64,000 nucleotides of DNA from Psococerastis gibbosa (Eukaryota; Arthropoda; Insecta; Psocodea; Psocidae): positions 10,286,855 to 10,350,854 of the forward strand of contig OZ020491.1 in the NCBI GenBank assembly GCA_963971405.1, in the 5' to 3' direction. Below, in pieces: positions 1 to 9,400 of this stretch. Under the pieces are notes generated by a model. It was not told the origin of the DNA. It saw only the letters and a program-made list of their open reading frames with translations, and searched no databases. Numbering within the stretch: position 1 is the first letter of the stretch; each line of letters opens with the position of its first letter. A program made the position numbers and the translations under genes.

Positions 1-668
1 TCATGACCCGTAGTTAACCTGAATTCCGCCACTGACTGGTACCTGAGTAGGTTCTTTGGCCTGTCTTTCTTCTGCACCAATTTTTCCCATGTTTTTCCAG
101 TGGCGTCGGTCCTGTGAGCTGCCCCGCACTTAACCTGAAAGAGTTCTTTGGTGTGCCTCTTACAGTCACTTGCCACTTGTCACAGTCACAGTCATGGGTT
201 TGTCAGGTTGTTTCATACCAGCTCCCTCTCTGACGAGTCTATCCGCTTCCTCATTTCCATGGACATCAGCATGTCCAGGGATCCATTGTAGTACCATGGT
301 GCAGCCAGTGCGAATGAGATTGCTCACGATTTTCCTGCATTGTAGAATATCAAAGTCCTCGTTGTGCTCGTAGCTAGCAATCGACGAGATGGCCGCCTGG
401 GAGTCAACGAAGACGACAACTTTTCTATTTTCCCATCGCAATTCTGTTATTTTCCTCAGAGCCAGCAGAATAGCATGTACAGTACTTCCCCATTATTGTT
501 CGTAGCTAGTTTCCCGACTGGCACAGTTAGGACGAAGAATTTAGAGTACACGCCGGCTCCAGCATTGAATTTCGCCTGCGATGCCGAACCATCTGGGTAA
601 ATGTAAGCCCACTCATCTTCAAGATACCAAGTTGTTATGGTTTCTAGTGCCGTTGCCTTCAGCTCCAT
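1..668 (-). pseudogene. LINE RNase H domain remnant, frameshifted
   Basis: Minus-strand reading gives an RNase HI-like domain as found at the end of non-LTR retrotransposon polyproteins. Visible pieces are a YPDGS/AGAGVYS start (about 600-540), VVVFVDSQAAISSI, and WIPGHADVHGNEEADRLV (about 290-230). A further piece, AEFRLTTGHD, runs off the left edge and matches the usual sequence after RNase H. The pieces sit in different frames, with breaks near 460 and near 168, so the copy is dead. The reverse transcriptase part would lie to the right on this strand but is not seen, so the copy is 5'-truncated or rearranged. Confidence 0.8.
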
Positions 669-941
669 TGTGGGGGTTCCTCCTTGCTGACTGTTCGGCT
701 CTGGTTTTCCCCGAAATTAGAGTATAAAAAAAATCTGGACTTGGCGGCATGTGAAGGCTAGGTACCACTGATCCAGGCCAGGTGTGCTTATTAGCTTTAC
801 TACACAAGTTCTGCCATTCGCTTTGGCGTGCACAGTATAATTTATTATTGGGTCCCCGAAATCAAATTCTTACCATTCTATTGGATTATGGGATTAAATA
901 TACAAGTGAAACGATGCCCTCTCTCTACAAAATGAAGTGTC

Positions 942-1086
942 AGGCGGCGTTTCCATTGACCTCGTTTTGCAGAATGCACATGACGTTGACGTGGTAGCAG
1001 ACATTAAAGACTTATTAATGATGTCTGTGACCACGTCAACGTCATGTGCATTCTGCAAAACGAGGTCAATGGAAACGTCACCTCAC
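942..1086. mobile_element. short palindromic MITE (simple hairpin form)
   Basis: A near-perfect inverted repeat of about 60-bp arms. The ends read AGGCGGCGTTTCCATTGACC and its complement, and the tip contains GTAGCAGACATTAAAGACTT. Both end and tip sequences recur in the larger nested MITEs at 11052, 30332, 47858 and 48713, so this looks like a solo form of that family. It has no coding capacity. Confidence 0.8.
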
Positions 1087-1139
1087 GCCAACACAGGGAG
1101 GCGAAGGCCCACCATTTGGATGTTCCAATAGGAAAGTTC

Positions 1140-1325
1140 TCCATTACCAATCCCTAAGACCGTCCTCTACCATATCTAGGACAGCTTCCCAGCGTAGCCT
1201 AGGTCTACCTAGGCTTCGACGCCCCTCCGACTTTTGCGCTTGGTCCCTTCTCCGCCTCGTCGGATATTTGTCGTACCTCATTGTTAGCCGTAATCCGCGT
1301 CATTGCCCATTTTTCTCACAATGAA
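1140..1325 (-). pseudogene. LINE ORF2 C-terminal remnant
   Basis: On the minus strand a short frame reads SLGRPRLRWEAVLDMVEDGL, ending in RDW and a stop. This resembles the G-R-P-R-x-R-W tail typical of many non-LTR retrotransposon ORF2 proteins. The upstream sequence is frameshifted. The clade cannot be assigned. Confidence 0.5.
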
Positions 1326-2195
1326 CCATGTCTGCAGAACCTTCTATACTAGTTTTACTTGAAAAAACACTCAAAACTTTCCGGGCGACACTCTTGGTAC
1401 TCCTCCAGGTGTCCCCTCCTCGCGTAAATGTCAGAAGAGGGGTCATCCAACTGGCTAAGTTGAATGCAGACGCATTTGTGTTTGTCAGTGCCAACTTGGT
1501 ACAGTTTTCGAGGAACTCCTACCCAGTTGCGGTTGACACCGCCACTGAAAAAAAACGAATAAAATTAAAAAATTTGGCAAGAATCTGTCAGGTTGCAGTC
1601 GCTAATACATTTTCTTCGTAAAAGTAACTCGGATTCCTCTTCCCCCAGTGCTGCAGGCGGATGGATCGGGTATCCATTGCTCTTTGTAAAGAAGAGTACT
1701 TGCTGCATTTTTATGTAAGGAAAGCTTTGTGATGGTCGAAATTTTCGATTTCGGAATTTCAGTGGATTTACACGTTTGGGGGTCCCAGGAACCCTTAAAA
1801 GTGTTATTTACTAAATGTCTGTTCGTCGATTTGTGGGCAAACTACTCAGTAGATTTTGATAAAATTTGTCATGTAGGTTAAGAAGATTTTTTTTTTTTTT
1901 GGGCTAACTCAATTTTGATGGGTTTACCTTCAAAAACTTGAAAAAAGTGGTTAAAAAATTATTTCTCAAAAACGGCTCAAACCATTTCTTTTAAATTCCC
2001 ATACTGTGTATTGTAGTCGTTATTAATGTTAACAAAATACGGTGGGTCGCTTGCCCCTAGATAGTTTGATTCTGAGGACAACAATTTATAAAAAAAACTC
2101 TATTTTCATGAAAAATGACTAAAAAAAATAATTTTTCAGTGGAACCTTTCTATCGATGCTTTCTTACTTTTAAGTATGTTTTAGGAGTTAAATGA

Positions 2196-2270
2196 AATGA
2201 AATGAAATGAAATGAAATGAAATATCGTCTTTATTTTCAGGCGAGCTTTAGCCCCGAAGGGCTACTCTTC
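2196..2270 (-). repeat. (GAAAT)n tract with retroposon 3'-end fragment
   Basis: Read on the minus strand, GGGCTAAAGCTCGCC is followed by AT-rich DNA and then (ATTTC)n, the layout of a retroposon 3' end with a simple-repeat tail. The same unit recurs at 21655-21705 (minus) and 54690-54730 (plus). The GGGCTAAAGCTCGCC box can form a small hairpin. Confidence 0.5.
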
Positions 2271-2349
2271 CAGCTAACCTTAATTAAATAGAGTAACAAA
2301 GACTTGGTTCTGTGCAAAAAAATATTTGTGAAGAAATTATGTGGAGGCG

Positions 2350-2450
2350 CTAGAAATTTAAAGCGGGGGGCCATGGGGGAATGACTTGTTGAGGGGGGGG
2401 GGGGGGTGGTAGGCCCCCTCGGGAACCCCCGTAGCGCCGCCACTGGCTGC
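2350..2450. repeat. G-tract element inside R1
   Basis: G-rich stretch with a run of about 14 G around 2394-2406, ending in TAGCGCCGCCACTGG. Similar short elements with long G or C runs occur at 57303-57512 and 60147-60307. It may be a separate insertion in the R1 copy. Confidence 0.35.
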
Positions 2451-2726
2451 AATACATTGAGTACCCTGTATACATTGAGTAACTGTGTTGTAATGTATTG
2501 CCGTATTGGTCTGCCCGTTCTAGAATATGCAATCATTTCCCATCGATCAATTCAGTACTTTGGGATAGGGGATATCATGGCCATTAACCATCGAGAGATC
2601 CGAAATTAACCACAGGAAAATCATTTGCTATGCAATTGCTCACTATCTACTAATTGATAAATAGGAAAGCATGTTCGAGTAAACTTTTTTATCTTGCTCG
2701 TGTTTTGTACTGTATCAATTATTGTA

Positions 2727-4446
2727 CTGTTCGCCCAGAAAAGTTTGCAAATGTCCATGAAAATATCCCTTAATGCTTTACCAAATCGGGGACAAGCCCC
2801 GCCTCTCCATGTAAATTCCCTATGCTGCATTTTCAAATCAGATAGAACTACTTTGCATGTGTTTGTATACACAAAACTTACGGGGGTTCCATTCCAAATT
2901 TAATGCATTAAGGTCACAAGTGGACATTGCTTATTTTTTTTAGCTAAAACTGTCGATCTGTTGCACTTTTTACGAATTCACGACTGCAATGTCAAAATTA
3001 AAATTAAAATTTTCTGAATGTTAGTTAATTGTCTTCAACTACCGTAGCAACGTTAGTGGAACGGTTTTAGGATCATCATAGAACAAAATCAAAGCAATAT
3101 TTATTGTTATAAATATTATTAGTGATGCGTTTCTTGAATTTGAGAAATTTACAAAATTTTCATCTTACCATACTGTGTTATAAAATGGATCAACATGAAA
3201 GTAGACAGTTAATATCGAAGTTAAGGGCATTCAGACCACAGAAAAGAGTGTTAAGTCTTACCAAAGGAAGCAGGCCTAGTAAGAGGAAGCAACTGAAGCA
3301 ACATTTCCGCATGAACCGTTTGGTAAGGCAAGCAAATTCACTAGGAGGCATGAATGATGATCTTAAACCTTTGCGAACTATTTAAGGAAGTTGAAAGTTA
3401 TATTTAAGATATATATATGTATATACAGAGTCTAGGAGTCCGTCGAGGTATAAAATCAACAAAAATATAAAGGAAAGAAAACGTCAAAAATACTACAATA
3501 ATCTCGACGAATGTGATGAAAGTATGATACGGAACCCCATAATTATGTATATTCATCCTAGGATGATTGCTGTTAAGCCTGGACACCCTGCGACAAGAAA
3601 TATTAGAGCTTGATGGTCGTTACCAAATGCCCAAGGAGAGCCTCCGCGTATTTATCACTAGGCGTCTTCATTTCAGGTAAAATAAAAAACACAACCAGTC
3701 GGTTGAGGAGGCTATTATAAATACACGCATCAGAAGTGCAGCAGAAACAAAGAAGTCACAATTTAAATGCTGTGCAGATTTAAGATGTTTGACAAAATAC
3801 AACGTCTTGGTCGAGTCGCCACGCACGCCCTCTTGGCGTTATATGTATTTACAAGGAATCCGAAACGCCAGGTCTGAAGGAAATCTCATTGTATACCTTG
3901 ACGAGACCCTTATTGGTGTGATACACAGAAACTCTATTCTGTGGCCTGAACGCCCTTAAGTTAACTTTCTACTTTCAAGTTGATCCATTTTATAACACAG
4001 TATGGTAAGATGAAAATTTTATAAATTTCTCAAATTCAAGAAACGCATCACTAATAATATTTATAACAATAAATATTGCTTTGATTTTGTTCTATGATGA
4101 TCCTAAAACCGTTCCACTAACGTTGCTACGGTAGTTGAAGACAATTAACTAACATTCAGAAAATTTTAATTTTAATTTTGACATTGCAGTCGTGAATTCG
4201 TAAAAAGTGCAACAGATCGACAGTTTTAGCTAAAAAAAATAAGCAATGTCCACTTGTGACCTTAATGCATTAAATTTGGAATGGAACCCCCGTAAGTTTT
4301 GTGTATACAAACACATGCAAAGTAGTTCTATCTGATTTGAAAATGCAGCATAGGGAATTTACATGGAGAGGCGGGGCTTGTCCCCGACTTGGTAAAGCAT
4401 TAAGGGATATTTTCATGGACATTTGCAAACTTTTCTGGGCGAACAG
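2727..4446. mobile_element. Tc1/mariner-type foldback transposon with ~0.5-kb inverted repeats
   Basis: The ends read CTGTTCGCCCAGAAAAGTTT and the exact complement, each flanked by TA (2725-2726 and 4447-4448), the target duplication of the Tc1/mariner superfamily. The inverted arms run about 2727-3245 and 3935-4446 and are nearly identical apart from small indels. The 0.7-kb middle carries a broken transposase with a YLDET motif (3750-3959). The element sits in the neuferricin intron, with its right end 56 bp from the splice donor. The high similarity of the arms suggests a recent insertion or arm conversion. Confidence 0.8.
3750..3959 (+). pseudogene. DDE transposase remnant (YLDET motif)
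   Basis: Open stretch of 69 codons reading ...ESPRTPSWRYMYLQGIR, then IVYLDETLIGV and a stop in the right arm. The hydrophobic strand followed by LDET with a preceding aromatic/basic helix is the look of the first catalytic Asp block of DDE_3/Tc1-type transposases. The N-terminal DNA-binding part and the rest of the catalytic core are missing or scrambled, so the element cannot move itself. Confidence 0.6.
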
Positions 4447-4503
4447 TATCTGTATGTTATGTGTATTTGATATTTAATTAATGGCAATACCACGGACGCC
4501 TAC

Positions 4504-5156
4504 CTCTTAAGTGAGCACCACACACGCGACCCATCCGCAGCACTCCATGAAGTGTTACATGGAGGAAACTTCTTCTTATCTTCTTCATTGTTGTTCTTAG
4601 TCTTCAAAGCTTCTAATACCAGAGTATCCAGTCTTCCATGGTAGTCCGTCTTCTCGCCAGTGGGCGTGTAATACCGGCCCACTAGTTTACCCTTATACTC
4701 GTACTGATCCTCATAAAACCTAACCCAGTCTTTTAAGCTTAATAACTCGGAATGAGTAAGATCGATAACATCATCGGAAGCGTTTTCTTCTGCGAAGTCT
4801 CCAGTGACAAAAGCTCTGGAAGCGTCTCTCCCGGTAAAGACGTGGTAGCCACTCCCAGGCTGATAATGTTTCTTGCCTTTTTGCACATCAAAAACTTTTC
4901 CTAGAATAGCAATGTATATTCCTTTACTATCCTCCTGACCCTTGTAATTTGATAGTTCTTCAATTGAAAATAGCAATTCTTTTTGATTTATTGAAGGTGG
5001 CTGCGTTGGCTTCATCATCCTGTGAATATCTGCCATTAGTGGCGAAAGGTACGGGATGTTTCGGGCTAGCTTCATAAAAGGGACCGTGTGGTATTCGTGA
5101 AAATACCATAGTGATATGGATAATACCACTGTTATGTAGAAGAACCGGGAAAACAT
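4504..5156 (-). CDS. CYB5D2: Neuferricin (CYB5D2-like, MAPR family), 5' coding exon
   Basis: This exon encodes the N-terminal 217 residues of neuferricin, a secreted or membrane-anchored heme-binding MAPR protein (cytochrome b5-like fold). ATG at 5156 is chosen: context is GCCATG, and the upstream open frame has no other ATG, only a TTG at 5240. Residues 6-19 are a hydrophobic signal anchor. The cytochrome b5-like domain spans about 62-160 and carries the family hallmark HYQPGSGYHVFTGRDASRAF (97-116). A C-terminal piece FPPCNTSW...GSRVWCSLK matches the conserved region after the domain. The frame breaks in an AG codon at a donor (AAGAG/GTAGGC), the position where the vertebrate protein continues Ser-Gly-Gly-Val. 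The last exon(s) were looked for to the left and not found; the transposon at 2727-4446 fills most of the intron seen. Confidence 0.9.
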
Positions 5157-6353
5157 GGCTGGAATAAACAGAAACCAAGTTGAAACAATTAAGCTGAGGT
5201 TTAGAACTAATGAAACGCTAACAAAGTAAGGAACTCCCAATCTTCACGTTTTTGCGCTTCATACATACTATTTCCCATTAACCGTATGCTTCTGCATAAA
5301 ATTCTGCTGTTATTTAGTTTTTTTAGGTTATAAGGCGGGGTTTCCACATACGTCAATGGTCAATGAGAAATGTGAAATTGACGTTTTAGCAGACATTAAA
5401 GACATACTAAAAATTCTGCTACCACGTCAAAACCATATTTCTCATTGACGCATGTGGAAACCCCGCCTAATGATCTATTTCTAATTTCAGACGCAGTCTA
5501 TCCCACCTAGATAGATTGATTTGAAATAAAATTATTTTTATTAAAATCTTACTTTATAATTTTCCCGTAAATTTGATTGTCAGTGATTGTTATGCCCTTA
5601 CACCGTGGAAACGCTGGTTGACACTTAACAGTTATAATTTAATCCGTGAAAGAGGTCTATTTAAAGTGACAATTTCAGTTGCGATACGTGACTTCCTGAA
5701 GTAGCCCATATCAAATTTGATAAGATAAAATTACATTTCTGTGTCACTCTAGCCTATATCTCAGGGGTCACAAACGTATTGCGAGGATAGCGTAAATTTG
5801 ACAATTTATTCTAACTGTAGCACAAATTTCGCGGTCACGGTGGAGCTACGAGTACGGTATCTAACTTAACCATACGGCATACAACGTATCTATAAGCAAA
5901 TTAAACTTTTGTAGATAACCTAGACATAATATAATATATTATAGTTAGCGGTAAATGCTCAGGTAATGTTTCAAAACTGTAATAAAGTTCTTTGCATCCC
6001 AATTCTCAACCTGGCAATGTGGCAGATTGTCAGGTTTGTAGGTACTGTAGAGTACATACTAAGGTGATATATATTTCTAAAATGGAACGGCTTGGTTACC
6101 TCATCATATTAGGACCATATATGGTAATCCATTGGAAACTGATGAAGCGCTATTATTTGTTTTATTAACAAATAACTGTATAATAAATAAATAAATAATA
6201 TAAATCGTCCAATTTTCAGCGTTAGTAATTTCAATTTTGTTTGACAACAAATATATAGTTGGCACCTTGGCGACGATTCTGTTTGAAGAATTTTGTCGCC
6301 ATTTAAAATTAATTAAAATGCGTCAAATTTCCCTTTCCCAAAGATCCAAAACA
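5157..6353. promoter_or_regulatory. Divergent intergenic region, neuferricin / SMG6
   Basis: About 1.2 kb separates the neuferricin start codon (minus strand) from the proposed SMG6 start codon (plus strand), so both promoters must lie here. The region is AT-rich with no clear CpG cluster. It holds one 140-bp palindromic MITE (5331-5470). No TATA box or initiator can be assigned confidently. Confidence 0.5.
5331..5470. mobile_element. 140-bp palindromic MITE in the divergent promoter
   Basis: The ends are TAAGGCGGGGTTTCCACATA and the complement TATGTGGAAACCCCGCCTAA (written from the plus strand: ATGTGGAAACCCCGCCTAA). The tip contains TAGCAGACATTAAAGACATA and TCTGCTACCACGTC. It belongs to the same end-and-tip family as the elements at 942 and 30332. 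Confidence 0.8.
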
Positions 6354-6405
6354 ATGGCCGATGTCAACACTAAAGAAAATAGAATGTCTGACAATTTTAT
6401 TCCAG
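6354..6405 (+). CDS. SMG6: SMG6 exon 1 (start codon exon)
   Basis: Proposed first coding exon: ATG in a strong context (ACAATGG), 17 codons MADVNTKENRMSDNFIP plus one base, then donor CCAG/GTAAAT. The single base plus the two bases opening exon 2 make GAT (Asp), so the frame is kept into KSRKEDSSQRPST. Upstream in-frame ATGs exist at 6237 and 6318, so a longer start is possible. This is inferred from phase and context; a transcript would settle it. Confidence 0.6.
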
Positions 6406-9400
6406 GTAAATATAATTAGTTATCTAGTCTTTTTCAGAATCCCATAAAATAAATTCCAGTAGCTGTATTTACTTCCGGAGCTAAAATCCTAATTATATCT
6501 ACAGATTGTGCCTAATTCATGTCAATAATTTATTCGAGGATTGTGAACAACAATAGGAACTAGGAAGTGGAAATTCAAAACAAGAATAATGGAAGGTGTT
6601 TTAGGCTTCTTGCTTGCAATAAATATTAGTAATATTGTGAAGTTTCAGTGACATGCGTTGAATTGTTTTAAAGTAGATGTCCAGCATTAACAAAGCATTA
6701 GTTCATCTAGAATATGAGGATTGCGGCACATTGCAGTTGTTGACTAACGTATCCTATCTTGGCTCATGAATTGATTATTGCGCGCAATTGAGCATTACAT
6801 AAGTCGTTTATTTTTTTTCCTTTCCAATTTATACGTAGTATGAGGAAAGCTTTGAGATGGTCGAAATTTTCAATTTCGACATTTTAATGGATTTATACAA
6901 TTTAAGGTCCCTAGAACCCAAAAAAGGGGTTTCTACAAAATGTCTGTCTGTTCCTTGATTTATGGACAATCTACTTGATTGATTTGCCTGAAATTAGACA
7001 TTTAGGCTCACAAAAATCATGCCTCGGGAGTATTTTTTGTTATTTTGGGCTAACTCAATTTGGAGGTGTTTTATCGTCCAAGAACTCATAAAAATGGCTA
7101 AAAAAATTATTTGTCAAAAACAAACACGATTTCATTTACATTCACATATAGGCTATTTCAGTTTATAGTCTTTATTATTATTATATTAGTCTATAAACAA
7201 TTCCAATAGGGTGCTTGCCCAGTGATAGTTTGGTTCCAGAGCAAAAAAACGACTACATCTTCATGAAAAATGACTAAAAAATAATGTTTCTGGGGAACTT
7301 TTCTATCTACGCTTAGGTTATGTGACGCTTTTTAGCTTCATGTATGCTTTTGGTGTTAAATAGAGTAACAACAGGTTGCTTATCCGAGTAAAGTTTTGGT
7401 TTTTAATTAAAACAGTTGTTTTGAAGAAATTATGGATAATTCATTACCCATCGCATACCCTGCCACTATAGGCGTATTTTGTTACACGAATTCGAATTTG
7501 GATTACTGGATTTGGTGCATTTTGTTACCAAAGGGGGCGGAGCGTATTAAATGTTCGATTCTTAACCCGGATTAGAGAACAGGATTAGTATTATGTATTC
7601 AATAATATTTAATCTTGGTCGGGAGGTAGATCAGATATTCATTTTTTTTTTCTGATAAGTTTTTTTTAGCTTTGCCACGATTTTGGCTTACAAAAATTTG
7701 TTTACGCTAGGCTGACATCATGGATTTGCGATGACTATCGTGTTAATGGCTAATATTATGCTGTTGGTGTGACTTTTTATAGGGTTTATTTTTTAAAATG
7801 TAACTGCAAAGGCTTTCGCGGCCAGAGTCATATGAAGAATCAGTAGAAAATGGGCTGATGGTCCATAGTCGATATGAAAGTCAACTTCCATAATCAACTT
7901 TCAAATCAACCACGGCCCATCAGCCCAATTTCTACTGGTTCTTTATTTTTTTAGTTAGTTGTTTTAAGTAATTTTTTATAATGGGTGATGTTGATATCAT
8001 TTATTTTCTTCAAATTTTGGATTGGCGCCTTTAATTTGAATTCATGTCTACTGCTTAGAATATAATATTTGAATATCACAATTTTGTTGCATTTTTTTGC
8101 TTCTTTTCCTCCTGTTCCCTACTTCCCTGATTGGTCCAACTTCTAATACGGATTTGTGTTCAAATGTAAAATATTCGTGTAACAAAATACGCCTTATTTC
8201 TGTGGTGTATTATGTTCGTGTGCCCATTCTTGACTATGCAATCGTCAATTCAGTTTCAAATTTCAATTTCAATTTTCAAATTTACAATCGCTATTCAACA
8301 TTAGGAGTGTACCGCCCGTAGGAAATTGGCAACCCGAAATTTATTACTTTTCATTTTTTATTTAAATAACTAAGCATGTTATTAAAGATTTGGCTCATCA
8401 AAGTTGTAGAAGGCTACTTCATGGATCATATAATAAGGTATTTTTAGTTTTCGAAATTGTAGTTTTTTATAAAATTCCTTTTACGTGAAAATTTATTGTT
8501 TATAAAATATCTGCATGTTTATGAAAAAACTACAATTTCGAAAATTGAAAATATCTTATAATATGATGCATGAAGTAGTCTTCCACAACTTTGATGAGCC
8601 AAATCTTTAATAACATGCATAGTTAATTAAATAAAAAATAAAAAGGAATAAATTTCAGGTTGCCAATTTCCTACGGGCTGTACACTCTTAACAAGAAAAA
8701 AAAATATTCCGCTTTTCCAAGTTTGACCTTCGCCTTATTTGGGGTCTCAACGTTAACATTTCGAGTTAGCGTATTATTATTATAATTTTTAATTCAACAA
8801 CACTTATTTGTCCCATCTTCTATGTTACATTCAACAACATGGCTGTTTTTCTGCACTCCTAAAAGTAGTCAAGAGTGAAGATAGCTTACTCGCCTTTGCT
8901 AATTTGTTTTTCTTCCAGATAAATCAAGAAAAGAAGATTCGTCGCAGCGTCCAAGTACAATGAAGAAGAACGATCGTCAACTCTATCAACCACGTCAAGG
9001 AATGTCCATAAAACGAACGGACCAACCAGGAAGACAATGGAGGGCAGGTCCTGCGGAGAATCGACAGCAAAATCGACAAGTAGATGTAAATGTAGATATA
9101 AGTGACGAAATTACTAGTAAGCTTAAGGATGTAAGAATTGGTAATCGTTTTGACCAAAGGCATGACAATCGGCATCAGAAACAGGCTGTTTTCAAACCGG
9201 TGACTATTAAGACTGATGTCGATGAAGTTGTGGATTTAACAATCAGTCCATTGAGCGGAGATGAAAAGAAAAAACAAAAGAAGCCCGAGCAGCAGATCTA
9301 TGTACCTAAGGCTATGGCGGACCCGAAAGTTGAGAGAATTGACTGGGCTGAGGCTGCAGCCGCTGAATTAGAGATGGAGGAGCAACTGATAATTCCTAAG

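Larger units (their letters stand above)
1701..2685 (+). mobile_element. dispersed repeat R1, degenerate long copy
   Basis: Copy of a repeat seen at least nine times in the window (see 34305-35133 for the best copy). It starts with a diverged hairpin, runs through GGAAAGCTTTGTGATGGTCG and the block AAACTACTC...GATTTTGAT, and ends in ATAAATAGGAAAGCATG. A (GAAAT)n tract and a G-rich element (2350-2450) interrupt it. It has no open reading frame. Confidence 0.65.

Noticed and set aside
5157-5240. Extension of neuferricin upstream to 5240
   Set aside because: The codon at 5240 is TTG, not ATG; the first ATG in frame is at 5156, with a good context and just before a signal-anchor helix.
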